From: Acetobacter vaccinii
GTDB taxonomy: Bacteria; Pseudomonadota; Alphaproteobacteria; Acetobacterales; Acetobacteraceae
Assembly (NCBI RefSeq): GCF_008365315.1
Contig: NZ_CP043506.1
Coordinates: forward strand, 1,093,501-1,157,500
Length of the DNA stretch: 64,000 bases
Reading direction: 5' to 3'
Shown: in pieces, positions 19,192 to 26,515 of the stretch
Layout of the letters: the number at the start of each line of letters is the position of its first letter
How positions within the stretch are numbered: position 1 is the first letter of the stretch
The notes under the pieces: model-generated
The model's input: the letters and a program-made list of their open reading frames with translations, nothing else
Databases searched by the model: none
Told to the model about the DNA's origin: nothing
Made by a program: the position numbers and the translations under genes

Positions 19192-19559
19192 GGCAGCGTG
19201 TTCCTTTCAGGTACTGCGATGAAAAGAGCCTGTGAGTACTCTGTTGAGTACCGGGGTACATGTGGATTGTACGGAGGTCGGAACATGGGCGTACCGAGTA
19301 CCGGTAACAACTCTGAAGATTCATGAACCGGTGAATTGTACACAGCCTCATTCTGGATAATTTGGGATAACTCTTAAAAACCCTTGTTTTGCAACGCTCT
19401 GAGTTTTGTACACACTGTGGGAAAGATGGGGTACATTTTTGGAATGTCGGGTACCCCGTCATCCACAGTACCTTTTTACAACATCAGTCTTTTTCTTTCT
19501 TTTTTTTATAGGAGGAGGGGCGTGGACAGCGCGCGCAAAGATGTGCAGGACTTCTCGCC
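19192..19559. other. Candidate chromosomal replication origin (oriC) between maf and hemE
   Basis: A 368-bp non-coding, AT-richer gap between divergent maf and hemE. It has 12 GTAC tetramers, at 19211, 19236, 19248, 19256, 19269, 19291, 19298, 19338, 19408, 19431, 19451 and 19468, with a thirteenth at 19176 just inside maf. About one per 256 bp is expected. DnaA-box-like sites are TCATCCACA at 19459-19467 and the reverse of CAATCCACA at 19261-19269, close to the Caulobacter TGATCCACA type. A T-rich tract (about 19472-19509) could be the unwinding element. Established knowledge: the Caulobacter and Rickettsia origins lie beside hemE. No complete TTAA-N7-TTAA CtrA box is visible. Function is inferred from context. 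Confidence 0.65.
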
Positions 19560-19563
19560 ATGA
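19522..19563 (+). CDS. Possible 13-codon leader peptide coupled to hemE
   Basis: GTG at 19522 stands six bases after a strong AGGAGG (19510-19515) and opens a 13-residue frame, VDSARKDVQDFSP. Its TGA (19561-19563) overlaps the hemE ATG as ATGA. hemE has only a weak AGGA of its own nine bases upstream. The best ribosome-binding site therefore points to this mini-frame, suggesting translational coupling. It may be chance. Confidence 0.35.
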   Translation: MDSARKDVQDFSP

Positions 19564-20639
19564 AAACGCATTCACACATTCCCTCCGCCAAGCGCCTGCT
19601 CAGAACGCTCAATGGAGAGGCTCTGTGGCCTCCTCCCATGTGGCTGATGCGCCAGGCCGGACGCTTCCTGCCCGAGTTCCGCGCCATGCGTGCCAAAGCG
19701 GATTTCATGACCCGCTGCATGACGCCCGATATCGCAACGGAACTGACCCTTCAGCCCATCCGCCGTTTTGGCATGGATGGGGCCATCCTGTTTTCCGACA
19801 TTCTGATCCTGCCCTGGGCTATGGGCCAGTCGCTCGATTTTGTGGCCGGTACCGGGCCGGTTCTGGGTGCCATTCGCACAGCGCAGGACCTCGACAAACT
19901 CGACGCAGGCATGATTGCGGAAAAAACTGCCCCTGTGCTGGAAACACTGACACGGCTGCGCGGTATTCTGGACGGGCCGGACAGCATCGGTGCAGCTGCA
20001 CCGGGCAGCACAACGCTGATGGGCTTTACGGGCTCTCCCTTCACCGTTGCGTGCTACATGGTGGAAGGTGGTGGGTCGAAGGAATTTGCCCAGACACGCC
20101 GCATGGCTTTTGCAGAACCTGCCTTGTTTGACCGGCTGATAGACCTGCTGACCACAACCACGGCAGACTACCTGTGCGCGCAGGTGGAGGCCGGGGCAGA
20201 AGCAGTGATGCTGTTTGATTCCTGGGCCGGACTGCTGCCGCCGTCGCAGTTCCGCAGGCATGTCATAGAGCCAACCCGCCAGATTGTGGCGGCCCTTAAA
20301 GCCCGTTACCCGCATGTGCGTGTTGTTGGCTTCCCCCGCCTTGGTGGGGTTATGGTGGCCGAATACGCCCGCCAGACCGGGGTTGATGTGGTGGCGCTGG
20401 ATACCGGGGCCGACATAGCCCAGATCCGCCCCCTGTTGCCCGCAGGGGTTGGGATCCAAGGGAATCTGGACCCGATTTCCGTGCTGGCTGGGGGCGAGGC
20501 CATGCGGGCCGAAGCCCGGGCCATCTGCCATGCCGGGCGGGGTCTGCCGCATGTCTTCAACCTGGGTCACGGCGTTCTGCCAGAAACCCCGGTGGAGCAC
20601 GTGGAGGACCTGGTGCGTATCGTGCGGGAGGGTGCATAA
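19560..20639 (+). CDS. hemE: Uroporphyrinogen decarboxylase
   Basis: HemE converts uroporphyrinogen III to coproporphyrinogen III in heme synthesis. The substrate-binding signature WLMRQAGRFLPEFR is near residue 25, followed by ILFSDILILPWAMG with the catalytic Asp, and GFTGSPFTVACYMVEGG. The 359-aa length is slightly above the ~345 average. It is the first gene of hemE-HAD-hemJ. Its location next to the candidate origin is conserved in alphaproteobacteria. Confidence 0.96.
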   Translation: MKTHSHIPSAKRLLRTLNGEALWPPPMWLMRQAGRFLPEFRAMRAKADFMTRCMTPDIATELTLQPIRRFGMDGAILFSDILILPWAMGQSLDFVAGTGPVLGAIRTAQDLDKLDAGMIAEKTAPVLETLTRLRGILDGPDSIGAAAPGSTTLMGFTGSPFTVACYMVEGGGSKEFAQTRRMAFAEPALFDRLIDLLTTTTADYLCAQVEAGAEAVMLFDSWAGLLPPSQFRRHVIEPTRQIVAALKARYPHVRVVGFPRLGGVMVAEYARQTGVDVVALDTGADIAQIRPLLPAGVGIQGNLDPISVLAGGEAMRAEARAICHAGRGLPHVFNLGHGVLPETPVEHVEDLVRIVREGA

Positions 20640-21319
20640 TGGCCGGGGCAGCGCCGATCGGTCTGGTCATTTTTGACTGTGATGGCGTGCTGGTGGACAG
20701 CGAGGAAGCAAGCTGCCGCCTGTGTGCTCAGGCGGCGCGCGAAGCAGGCATGGCTGTTGCGGACAGCGATGCCGTTGCGACGTTTTCCGGTATGGCGCTG
20801 CCCCTGATCCAGCAGATGATCGAGCGTGAGACGGGCACAGACCTTGGCCCGCACTGGGCCGATGTCATGCAGGCCCGGTTTGTCAGCGCCATGAAGGAAG
20901 GGGTGGAACCCATGCCCGGCGTGCATGCCATGCTGGAGGCGGTACACAGGCTGGGGGTGCCGGTTCGTGTGGCGTCCAACTCCTCCATGGAGGAAATGGC
21001 CGTCAAGTTTGCGGCCACAGGGCTTGAGCCTCATTTTGAAGGCCGTATTCACTCCGCGCGGGATATGCGGGTGCCCAAACCCCGGCCCGATGTGTACCTG
21101 CATGCCGCCCGTACCCAGGGGATTGAACCTGCCCGCTGCCTGGTGCTGGAAGACAGCGACCCCGGCGCACGGGCTGCCGTGGATGCAGGCATGACCTGTG
21201 TGATGCTGCGTGAGGCCCATAAGCCCATACCGAACTGGCCGGGACTGATCCGGATTGAAAAACTGTCTGAATTTCCAGCTATTGTTGCACGCATGGCTGG
21301 GGTGGAGGAGCAGGCGTAA
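20639..21319 (+). CDS. HAD family hydrolase (beta-phosphoglucomutase-like phosphatase)
   Basis: Haloacid dehalogenase-type phosphatase of 226 aa. Motif I is FDCDGVLVDSE with nucleophile and acid Asp residues, motif II is VASNSS, the Lys is in VPKPRPD, and motif III is VLEDSDPGARAAVDAGM. A helical cap lies between motifs I and II. Its closest functional kin are sugar-phosphate phosphatases, but the substrate cannot be told. The start shares one base with the hemE stop, and the stop abuts hemJ in the same way, so it is embedded in a heme operon. Confidence 0.88.
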   Translation: MAGAAPIGLVIFDCDGVLVDSEEASCRLCAQAAREAGMAVADSDAVATFSGMALPLIQQMIERETGTDLGPHWADVMQARFVSAMKEGVEPMPGVHAMLEAVHRLGVPVRVASNSSMEEMAVKFAATGLEPHFEGRIHSARDMRVPKPRPDVYLHAARTQGIEPARCLVLEDSDPGARAAVDAGMTCVMLREAHKPIPNWPGLIRIEKLSEFPAIVARMAGVEEQA

Positions 21320-21771
21320 TGGTGGTTGAGGCTTTTTTACCCTATGGCCGCTGGTTTCTGGCGCTGCATGTCATGTCTGTCATGGCGTGGATGGCAGGGC
21401 TGTTCTATCTGCCCCGGCTGTTTGTGTACCACTGTCAGGTCAGCCTGGGCGGGGCGGAGAGCGCGCGCTTCAAAATCATGGAGCGGCGGCTGTACCGCGC
21501 CATTACGACCCCGGCCATGGTGGCCAGTTTCCTGTTTGGCAGTTGCCTTGTACTGACCCCGGGGCTGGTGGACTGGCATGCCGGGTGGTGGCACCTTAAG
21601 CTGCTGGCGGTTTTTCTGATGGCCGGGTTCCATGGGGCCTGTGGCCGTTGGCTACGTGACTTTGCCAATGACCGGAATACACATTCTGAAAAGTTCTTCA
21701 GACTGGCAAATGAAATCCCGACAGTGTTGATGATCGTGATTGTGATTATGGTTATCGTCCAGCCCTTTTAA
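21319..21771 (+). CDS. hemJ: Protoporphyrinogen IX oxidase HemJ
   Basis: HemJ is the membrane enzyme oxidising protoporphyrinogen IX to protoporphyrin IX in many alphaproteobacteria that lack HemG/HemY. The 150-aa protein shows about four hydrophobic segments. Conserved His in LALHVMSVMAWMAG and in FVYH, and the WHLKLLAVFLM segment with the functional Lys, are visible. It lies downstream of hemE and the HAD gene by one-base overlap. Ferrochelatase (hemH) is ~20 kb away on the other strand. Confidence 0.9.
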   Translation: MVVEAFLPYGRWFLALHVMSVMAWMAGLFYLPRLFVYHCQVSLGGAESARFKIMERRLYRAITTPAMVASFLFGSCLVLTPGLVDWHAGWWHLKLLAVFLMAGFHGACGRWLRDFANDRNTHSEKFFRLANEIPTVLMIVIVIMVIVQPF

Positions 21772-21834
21772 AACAACGCTGTCGTCAAACCTGACCAAGG
21801 TTTTTTGGAATTTTTTTCAGAGTTTTTTAAAGAC

Positions 21835-21873
21835 TGTCGCCTTTTTAAAAAAAGGCGACACCCAAAAACTTTT
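21835..21873 (+). repeat. A/T-type hairpin after hemJ, related to repeat family 2
   Basis: A perfect 12-bp stem (TGTCGCCTTTTT at 21835-21846, complement at 21849-21860) is followed by CCCAAAAACTTTTA. The tail resembles that of the elements at 35627 and 46348. It probably stabilises or ends the heme-operon transcript, although no T-tract follows on the plus strand. Confidence 0.5.
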
Positions 21874-21978
21874 ATGACTTTGCAGAGATTGTCAGAGATT
21901 TTTTCTTTTTATAAAAAAGTCTGGTTTTGTTTTCTATCCGTCTTGTGTTCTACAGAGACAAAGCCATAAGAGATAATT

Positions 21979-22554
21979 TTATATAAGCCCTTTGGTTTTC
22001 AAAAGTCCAAAAGTGGCGATTGTGACCATACAGGTAATGGAACCTGTGCGGATCATCTCCTCCACTTCGGAAAGCAAGAGTGTATGGCAGGTCATATCCT
22101 GCTCTGTCGCTTCAAGCTGTCGCTCCCCCTGTGCCAGGCCTGTGGCAAGGAAGACATGGCCTTTCTGTGTTGAATAGCCCGGACCTTGGTACAGAAGCCC
22201 CGCGTGGGTCATGGTCTGGGCGGTCAATCCGGTCTCTTCACGCAGTTCGCCCGCAGCAATATCCTCAGGTCGGGCATCGGGCCGGGTTTCCCACATGCCC
22301 ATTGGCAGTTCCCACAGGGTCTGCTGCACCGGGTAGCGGTACTGGCGCACGAGGGTGACGGTGGGTGTGCCGTCTTCTGTCCGGCCCAGCGGCAGGATAA
22401 CAACAAAATCCCCCCGCTCGACCACGCCGTACAGGCCATCCTGCCCGTTGGGGCGGCGGATAATGTCCTCCCGCACGCGGGTCCATGGGTTTTCATACGC
22501 AATACGGGACGACAGGGTGACGTAGCCTCCGGCGTCGGGGGTAGGGTCTGTCAT
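21979..22554 (-). CDS. NUDIX hydrolase (ADP-ribose pyrophosphatase type)
   Basis: A 191-aa Nudix hydrolase that probably cleaves ADP-ribose or a related nucleoside diphosphate. The Nudix helix ends in AAGELREETGL, the variant where the usual first Arg is Gly, common in a subgroup that reads GELREETG. Upstream RQYRYPVQQTLWELPMG is the ADPRase-type substrate loop. ATG 22554 follows an AGGA. It is convergent with hemJ and divergent from the LOG gene; its job in this context is unknown. Confidence 0.86.
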   Translation of the reverse strand: MTDPTPDAGGYVTLSSRIAYENPWTRVREDIIRRPNGQDGLYGVVERGDFVVILPLGRTEDGTPTVTLVRQYRYPVQQTLWELPMGMWETRPDARPEDIAAGELREETGLTAQTMTHAGLLYQGPGYSTQKGHVFLATGLAQGERQLEATEQDMTCHTLLLSEVEEMIRTGSITCMVTIATFGLLKTKGLI

Positions 22555-22674
22555 GGATGGTCCTTTCTGGCTGTCTATGCGCTGGACATGGGCCTGATCA
22601 GCACGGCAGGCCGTTTTGCCAGAGCAGGGGAACCTGCCCTATACTGCACCGGCAAACAGGGGAGAAAAACCTGC

Positions 22675-23259
22675 ATGACGCTGAATGTAAGGTCGGTGGC
22701 TGTTTTTTGTGGCTCACGCACGGGTCACGACCCGGCATACAGCCAGGAGGCTGTGCGTGCGGGGGAACTGCTGGCCAGGCACGGCGTACGCCTGATTTAT
22801 GGCGGTGGTGCCAATGGGCTGATGGGGATTGTGGCGGATGCCACCATCCGGGCCGGGGGCAGCGTGACCGGGATTATTCCCGAATTTCTCAAAACCCGTG
22901 AAAAAATGCACGAGCAGGTGTCGGAACTGATCGTGACCACCTCCATGCATGAGCGCAAGCAGATCATGTTTGCCAAGGCCGATGCCTTCTGGATTCTGCC
23001 CGGTGGTTTTGGAACATTTGATGAAATGATGGAGATCCTGACATGGCGGCAGCTTGGCCGGCATGACAAGCCCATTCTGCTGGTTAACGTCGGTGGCTGG
23101 GGGGATTGCGTGGTGGCCATGCTGGATGCGGCAGTCCGCCAGGGCTTTGCCTCGGCCGAGGCCCGCGCCCTGCTGGTGAGCGTGCCTGATGTTGAAACCG
23201 CATTAAGCCTGTCCGGTCGGGCGCATGATGGGGTCGAACTGCCTATGGATGTGCTGTAG
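22675..23259 (+). CDS. LOG family protein (nucleoside 5'-monophosphate phosphoribohydrolase)
   Basis: A 194-aa Rossmann protein of the LOG/TIGR00730 family, which release a base from nucleoside monophosphates, including cytokinin precursors. It carries VFCGSRTGHDP, LIYGGGANGLMG and the signature PGGFGTFDEMMEI with catalytic Arg in MHERKQIMF. ATG 22675 follows GGGGAGAAAAAC. The longer frame from 22186 would overlap the divergent Nudix gene and is not LOG-like. The real substrate here is not determined. Confidence 0.9.
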   Translation: MTLNVRSVAVFCGSRTGHDPAYSQEAVRAGELLARHGVRLIYGGGANGLMGIVADATIRAGGSVTGIIPEFLKTREKMHEQVSELIVTTSMHERKQIMFAKADAFWILPGGFGTFDEMMEILTWRQLGRHDKPILLVNVGGWGDCVVAMLDAAVRQGFASAEARALLVSVPDVETALSLSGRAHDGVELPMDVL

Positions 23260-23318
23260 GCAGCGTATTTCTGCCCTTGCTTTGTGAGCACAGGCAGGCT
23301 ATAGGCTCTTCACCATAT

Positions 23319-23395
23319 CGGAGTGTAGCTCAGCCTGGTAGAGCACTGTGTTCGGGACGCAGGGGCCGGAGGTTCGAATCCTCTCACTCCGACCA
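23319..23395 (+). tRNA. tRNA-Pro(CGG)
   Basis: A 77-nt cloverleaf with acceptor CGGAGTG/CACTCCG, anticodon stem CTGTG/CGCAG and loop TTCGGGA (anticodon CGG, reads CCG). The T-arm GGAGGTTCGAATCCTC and an encoded CCA are present. The next gene is an AT-richer FkbM methyltransferase, but no tRNA 3'-end duplicate was seen. Confidence 0.95.
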
Positions 23396-23520
23396 TGGTT
23401 TTTTCATAAAAATAAAATAGAAAACCAGAGTAATACTGTTTTCAGTTTTATTTTAAACCATCGAACTTTCTTAAAATTTCATTTAAACTACCAGAGAAAA
23501 CTTTTTATCTGGTGGTGGGC

Positions 23521-24588
23521 ATGAGTTCGGAACTCCCTAAAAACTTTGATGCATTTTACTCCACTATTCTGGGCCTGAGCCTGAATAGCCTTAAATTCAA
23601 TACCTTTACTGATAATTTTGATGCAGAACGCTTTAATATAGATGGCGTTGACCATTCCAGAGACTTTGATCTGGGGTCGAGAAACCTTTATTTCACGTGG
23701 TTCTTTTTCAACCGGGAAAATCTGTTCAAGGCCTACTCCCTCCTTGCGGACGATTCCTCCCGTCTTTTGTATCTGTGCCTGATCGTCTACCGGATGGTCG
23801 GCCATCTTGCCTTCAAAATTCCTGTAGAGTTCCTCAATCGTCCGCAGGACCTTCAGGCCCTCCGCAATGCTGAAAAATCGGTTGAGAGCACCTACCCGGT
23901 GACGGGGATGTTCGGCAACCTGCGGCATTTTGATTTTGAGTTTCAGGGCAAGCATTACGTGGGTGATTGCCTGAGCCTGGAGTTTTACCTGTACAGGCAC
24001 CAGTATTTTTATAACCAGAACGGCATCAAGATTGCTCCCGAAGAGGGCGATAGTGTCATTGATGGTGGAGCCTGCCTGGGTGATACGGCGCTAGTTTTTT
24101 CCAACACGGTTGGGCCTGCGGGCAAAGTCTATTCCTTTGACCCGGTGCAGGAACATTGTGATGTTCTGAATTTCAACATCAAGCAGTTTCCCTACCATAA
24201 TGTCGAGGTCATGCCTTATGGGCTGTCTGACCACGAGGTCAACGCGCCATTGATGGTCATGAACCACTATGCACCGGGCTTTTCGGCCGGGTCACAGGTG
24301 CTGCCTCTGACCTCTCTCGACATTCTGGTTGCCCGTGGTGAAATTGAGAGAATTGATTTTATCAAGCTGGATATTGAAGGGGCTGAACTGGAAGCCCTTA
24401 AAGGAGCGCAGGAGAGTATTAAGCGCTTTCGGCCGAAAATGGCTGTATCACTGTACCATAAGCCCAATGATCTTTATGAGCTGATGTTCTACATCAAAAA
24501 CAATTTTGATTTTTATGAGTTCTATCTTGGCCACTATACAATCCATTCGGAAGAAACGGTTTTGTATTGCAAGCCGATCACGCGCTGA
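23521..24588 (+). CDS. FkbM family methyltransferase
   Basis: A 355-aa protein. The C-terminal half is an FkbM-type SAM-dependent methyltransferase: SAM loop SVIDGGACLGDTALVF near residue 180, then VYSFDPVQEH and FIKLDIEGAELEALKGA. The N-terminal ~150 residues have no motif I can name. FkbM enzymes O-methylate sugars or natural products, often on surface glycans. I chose ATG 23521; GTG 23512 is in frame just upstream. The gene and its flanks are visibly AT-richer than its neighbours, which suggests transfer or a different history. Confidence 0.82.
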   Translation: MSSELPKNFDAFYSTILGLSLNSLKFNTFTDNFDAERFNIDGVDHSRDFDLGSRNLYFTWFFFNRENLFKAYSLLADDSSRLLYLCLIVYRMVGHLAFKIPVEFLNRPQDLQALRNAEKSVESTYPVTGMFGNLRHFDFEFQGKHYVGDCLSLEFYLYRHQYFYNQNGIKIAPEEGDSVIDGGACLGDTALVFSNTVGPAGKVYSFDPVQEHCDVLNFNIKQFPYHNVEVMPYGLSDHEVNAPLMVMNHYAPGFSAGSQVLPLTSLDILVARGEIERIDFIKLDIEGAELEALKGAQESIKRFRPKMAVSLYHKPNDLYELMFYIKNNFDFYEFYLGHYTIHSEETVLYCKPITR

Positions 24589-24603
24589 ATTTTAAGGCGG
24601 GCA

Positions 24604-24635
24604 GGGCTTTCCTTTCCTGATGGAAAGGAAAGCCC
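24604..24635. terminator. Bidirectional hairpin between convergent genes
   Basis: A perfect 14-bp stem (GGGCTTTCCTTTCC at 24604-24617 with its complement at 24622-24635) has a TGAT loop. It lies between the FkbM gene and the convergent small membrane protein. No T-tract is adjacent, so strength as a terminator is uncertain. Confidence 0.6.
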
Positions 24636-24642
24636 CCGCTCT

Positions 24643-25038
24643 TCAGGCGCGTTCTGTTACGGTTGTGCTGTGCTGGCCCACCAGCAGGGCTTCCCAGCGG
24701 TGCATGTCGGCCATACGGTCAGCACGCTGGCTGTGGCTTAATTCCTCCAGCCGCAGGGCGGAGAAGGACCCCAGCGCAATGCTGGTTATAAAACCCAGCA
24801 CAGCGGCAAGACCGGGGAGCGACAGGGCATAGTCGCTCCAGTTTTTGGATTCAGGCAGGGACTGCCACAGGTACTGGGACAGCCGTGTGGTGTTGGTGAA
24901 CTCCTGATATCCAACATTCAACCCCGAATGGAAGGTTGAAAATTTCAGCCCGCAGGCAATGAAAATAAATGTGGAGCAAATGGCCAGGCTAAGCGCCATC
25001 AGCCACAGGGATATCAGGGTTGTTTTTTTCCATACCAT
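24643..25038 (-). CDS. Small two-helix membrane protein, unknown function
   Basis: A 131-aa product from ATG 25038, preceded by AGGAGG ten bases upstream; an in-frame start at 25077 is possible but precedes that site. Two hydrophobic segments are visible, near residues 7-32 and 75-95, separated by a ~40-residue polar stretch. The C-terminal ~40 residues are charged and His/Arg-rich (RADRMADMHRWEALL). I do not recognise a family. It stands alone, convergent with FkbM and divergent from the glycine-rich gene. Confidence 0.6.
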   Translation of the reverse strand: MVWKKTTLISLWLMALSLAICSTFIFIACGLKFSTFHSGLNVGYQEFTNTTRLSQYLWQSLPESKNWSDYALSLPGLAAVLGFITSIALGSFSALRLEELSHSQRADRMADMHRWEALLVGQHSTTVTERA

Positions 25039-25317
25039 TTTGTCACGGCCTCCTAATTCTGTAAGGTTAGGGGGCAAAAGTGGCTAGCGTTACTTGTGCT
25101 GCCTTTCGCATCCTCCGTCCTGATTAATGTATACCTGATATGCTCTTAATGCAACGTGAATCGACAGGAGTCCTAGGATTCCTGCCATTTTCACGGTCTA
25201 TGGACAAGCTGAGCCCTGCTTCCCATCTATAGGGAAAAGGGCAGTATGGCGCATGCTGGCCTGCCCGGTGGACAGGCTGCGGTTTTCGCAAAGACCGACA
25301 CAGGGAAAGGCACGATC

Positions 25318-26379
25318 ATGACAATGAAAACGCGGGTCAGGCTGGGGCTTGGCATGGTGCTGGCAGTGGGCATGGCCTGCGCGACAGTGCCTGACACAAG
25401 CTACGCGCACCCAGGTGGTGGTGGTGGACCCGGTGGCGGTCCTGGTGGTGGTTTTGGGGGCGGCGGCGGTCCCGGAGGTGGACCGGGCGGCTTTGGCGGC
25501 GGCGGCGGCCCACAGGGCGGTGGGTTTGGTCCCGGCAGTGGTGGCTTCCGCCCCGGTGGAGGACCGGGCGGCTTTGGCGGCGGTGGTGGTCCACAGGGCG
25601 GCGGTTTTGGTCCCGGTGGTGGCGGTTTCCGCCCCGGAGGCGGACCGGGCGGCTTTGGTGGCGGCGGTGGTCCACAGGGCGGTGGTTTTGGTCCCGGCGG
25701 TGGCGGCTTCCGCCCCGGTGGAGGGCCGGGCGGCTTTGGCGGCGGCGGTGGCCCACAGGGCGGTGGTTTTGGTCCCGGCGGTGGCGGCTTTCGTCCCGGA
25801 GGCGGTCCGGGTGGTCCGGGTGGCGGCGGGCGGCCCGGTTATCTGGCAGATGGACGTTGGAGCAACGGTGGGGGTGGCCCCGGTCCGGGCGGCGGCGGTC
25901 ATGTTTTTTATGGCGGTGGCGGCTGGGGGCCGTCGGCATGGGTTAATGGCCCCGGTGGCGGCAGGCCCGGTTTCTGGGGTCCATATTCTCCATTCGTCGG
26001 CTGGTGGGGTTCGGACTATTATGGCGGTTGGAATTACCCGTCCTACGGCTGGGGCTATGGGGACTGGGCTGGGGATTATGCTGTCAGCCCATACTGGGCG
26101 GGCTGGGGGTGGGGGTGGTCCGCGCCCTTCATGTTCGGCTCGGCTCTGGGTATGACCATTGGCAGCAGCATCAATGCTGACACATCCGCTACATACCCGG
26201 CTGCGGGAGTGTATACTCAACCGCAGGCTCAGGACTCAGCTGGGTATCCTGTGTCGGGGCGGCTGGGAACACCGGCGGCGCAGTCTCCCTCCAACATCAA
26301 TTCCAACATGTCGCTGCCAATTGCGTGCAGTTCCGGTCTGGTGTTTGACGCCGTAACACAGACCTGCCGGATGCCCTGA
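25318..26379 (+). CDS. Secreted glycine-rich tandem-repeat protein
   Basis: A 353-aa protein from ATG 25318 (25324 also possible). The N-terminus has a Sec signal peptide (LGLGMVLAVGMACATV) with a likely cleavage after SYA. Residues ~36-170 are nearly all Gly with Pro, Phe, Gln and Arg, built on four 27-residue units with GFGP, GGFRP and GGFGG blocks. A Gly/Trp/Tyr-rich region follows (~190-265), then a polar tail ending in a two-Cys motif (CSSGLVFDAVTQTC), which recalls the Cys spacing of some chitin-binding tails. I infer an envelope or surface structural protein; no function is assigned. A strong terminator follows. Confidence 0.7.
   Translation: MTMKTRVRLGLGMVLAVGMACATVPDTSYAHPGGGGGPGGGPGGGFGGGGGPGGGPGGFGGGGGPQGGGFGPGSGGFRPGGGPGGFGGGGGPQGGGFGPGGGGFRPGGGPGGFGGGGGPQGGGFGPGGGGFRPGGGPGGFGGGGGPQGGGFGPGGGGFRPGGGPGGPGGGGRPGYLADGRWSNGGGGPGPGGGGHVFYGGGGWGPSAWVNGPGGGRPGFWGPYSPFVGWWGSDYYGGWNYPSYGWGYGDWAGDYAVSPYWAGWGWGWSAPFMFGSALGMTIGSSINADTSATYPAAGVYTQPQAQDSAGYPVSGRLGTPAAQSPSNINSNMSLPIACSSGLVFDAVTQTCRMP
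25481..25804 (+). repeat. 81-bp tandem repeat, four units
   Basis: Units start at 25481, 25562, 25643 and 25724, and the block ends where a fifth, diverging unit starts (25805). Each unit encodes 27 residues. Units differ mainly at synonymous third positions (GGT/GGC/GGA), so the protein repeat is under selection or has been homogenised. This is a likely site of copy-number change. Confidence 0.9.
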
Positions 26380-26402
26380 ATGGGGCCATAACGGGAGCAG
26401 AG

Positions 26403-26439
26403 AAAAGGGGGCGCCTTGATTGGGGCGCCCCTTTTTTTT
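26403..26439 (+). terminator. Strong rho-independent terminator after the glycine-rich gene
   Basis: GGGGCGCC (26408-26415) pairs with GGCGCCCC (26424-26431); upstream AAAA extends pairing into the run of eight T (26432-26439). It lies 24 nt after the stop codon at 26379. Confidence 0.9.
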
Positions 26440-26486
26440 CAGGGCTCGGCCCTGTGATCTGGAAGGGTCGAAAGTCCCTTCACTCT
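26439..26486 (-). repeat. Dispersed two-hairpin repeat, copy C (diverged)
   Basis: The element of copies A and B in minus orientation. The CAGGGC/GCCCTG hairpin is intact with loop TCG, and AAGGG/CCCTT of the other hairpin is retained while its inner stem has changed. It lies between a terminator and the 3' end of ogt. Confidence 0.7.
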
Positions 26487-26515
26487 ATTCTGTTGAATGG
26501 TCTGCAAGGTTGTGG

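Noticed and set aside
23691-23700. Partial parS-like TTTCACGTGG in the FkbM gene
   Set aside because: Only one arm matches; the other differs at most positions, so ParB binding is unlikely.
23319-24588. Genomic island at tRNA-Pro
   Set aside because: There is no integrase, no duplicated tRNA 3' end and only one AT-richer gene, so island integration is unproven.
25481-25804. CRISPR-like repeated units
   Set aside because: The repeats are contiguous 81-bp coding units with no spacers, and encode Gly-rich protein.
25198-26220. Minus-strand 340-codon frame opposite the glycine-rich gene
   Set aside because: It is a mirror of the GGN repeats (Thr/Ala/Ser/Arg-rich) without a start site or terminator.
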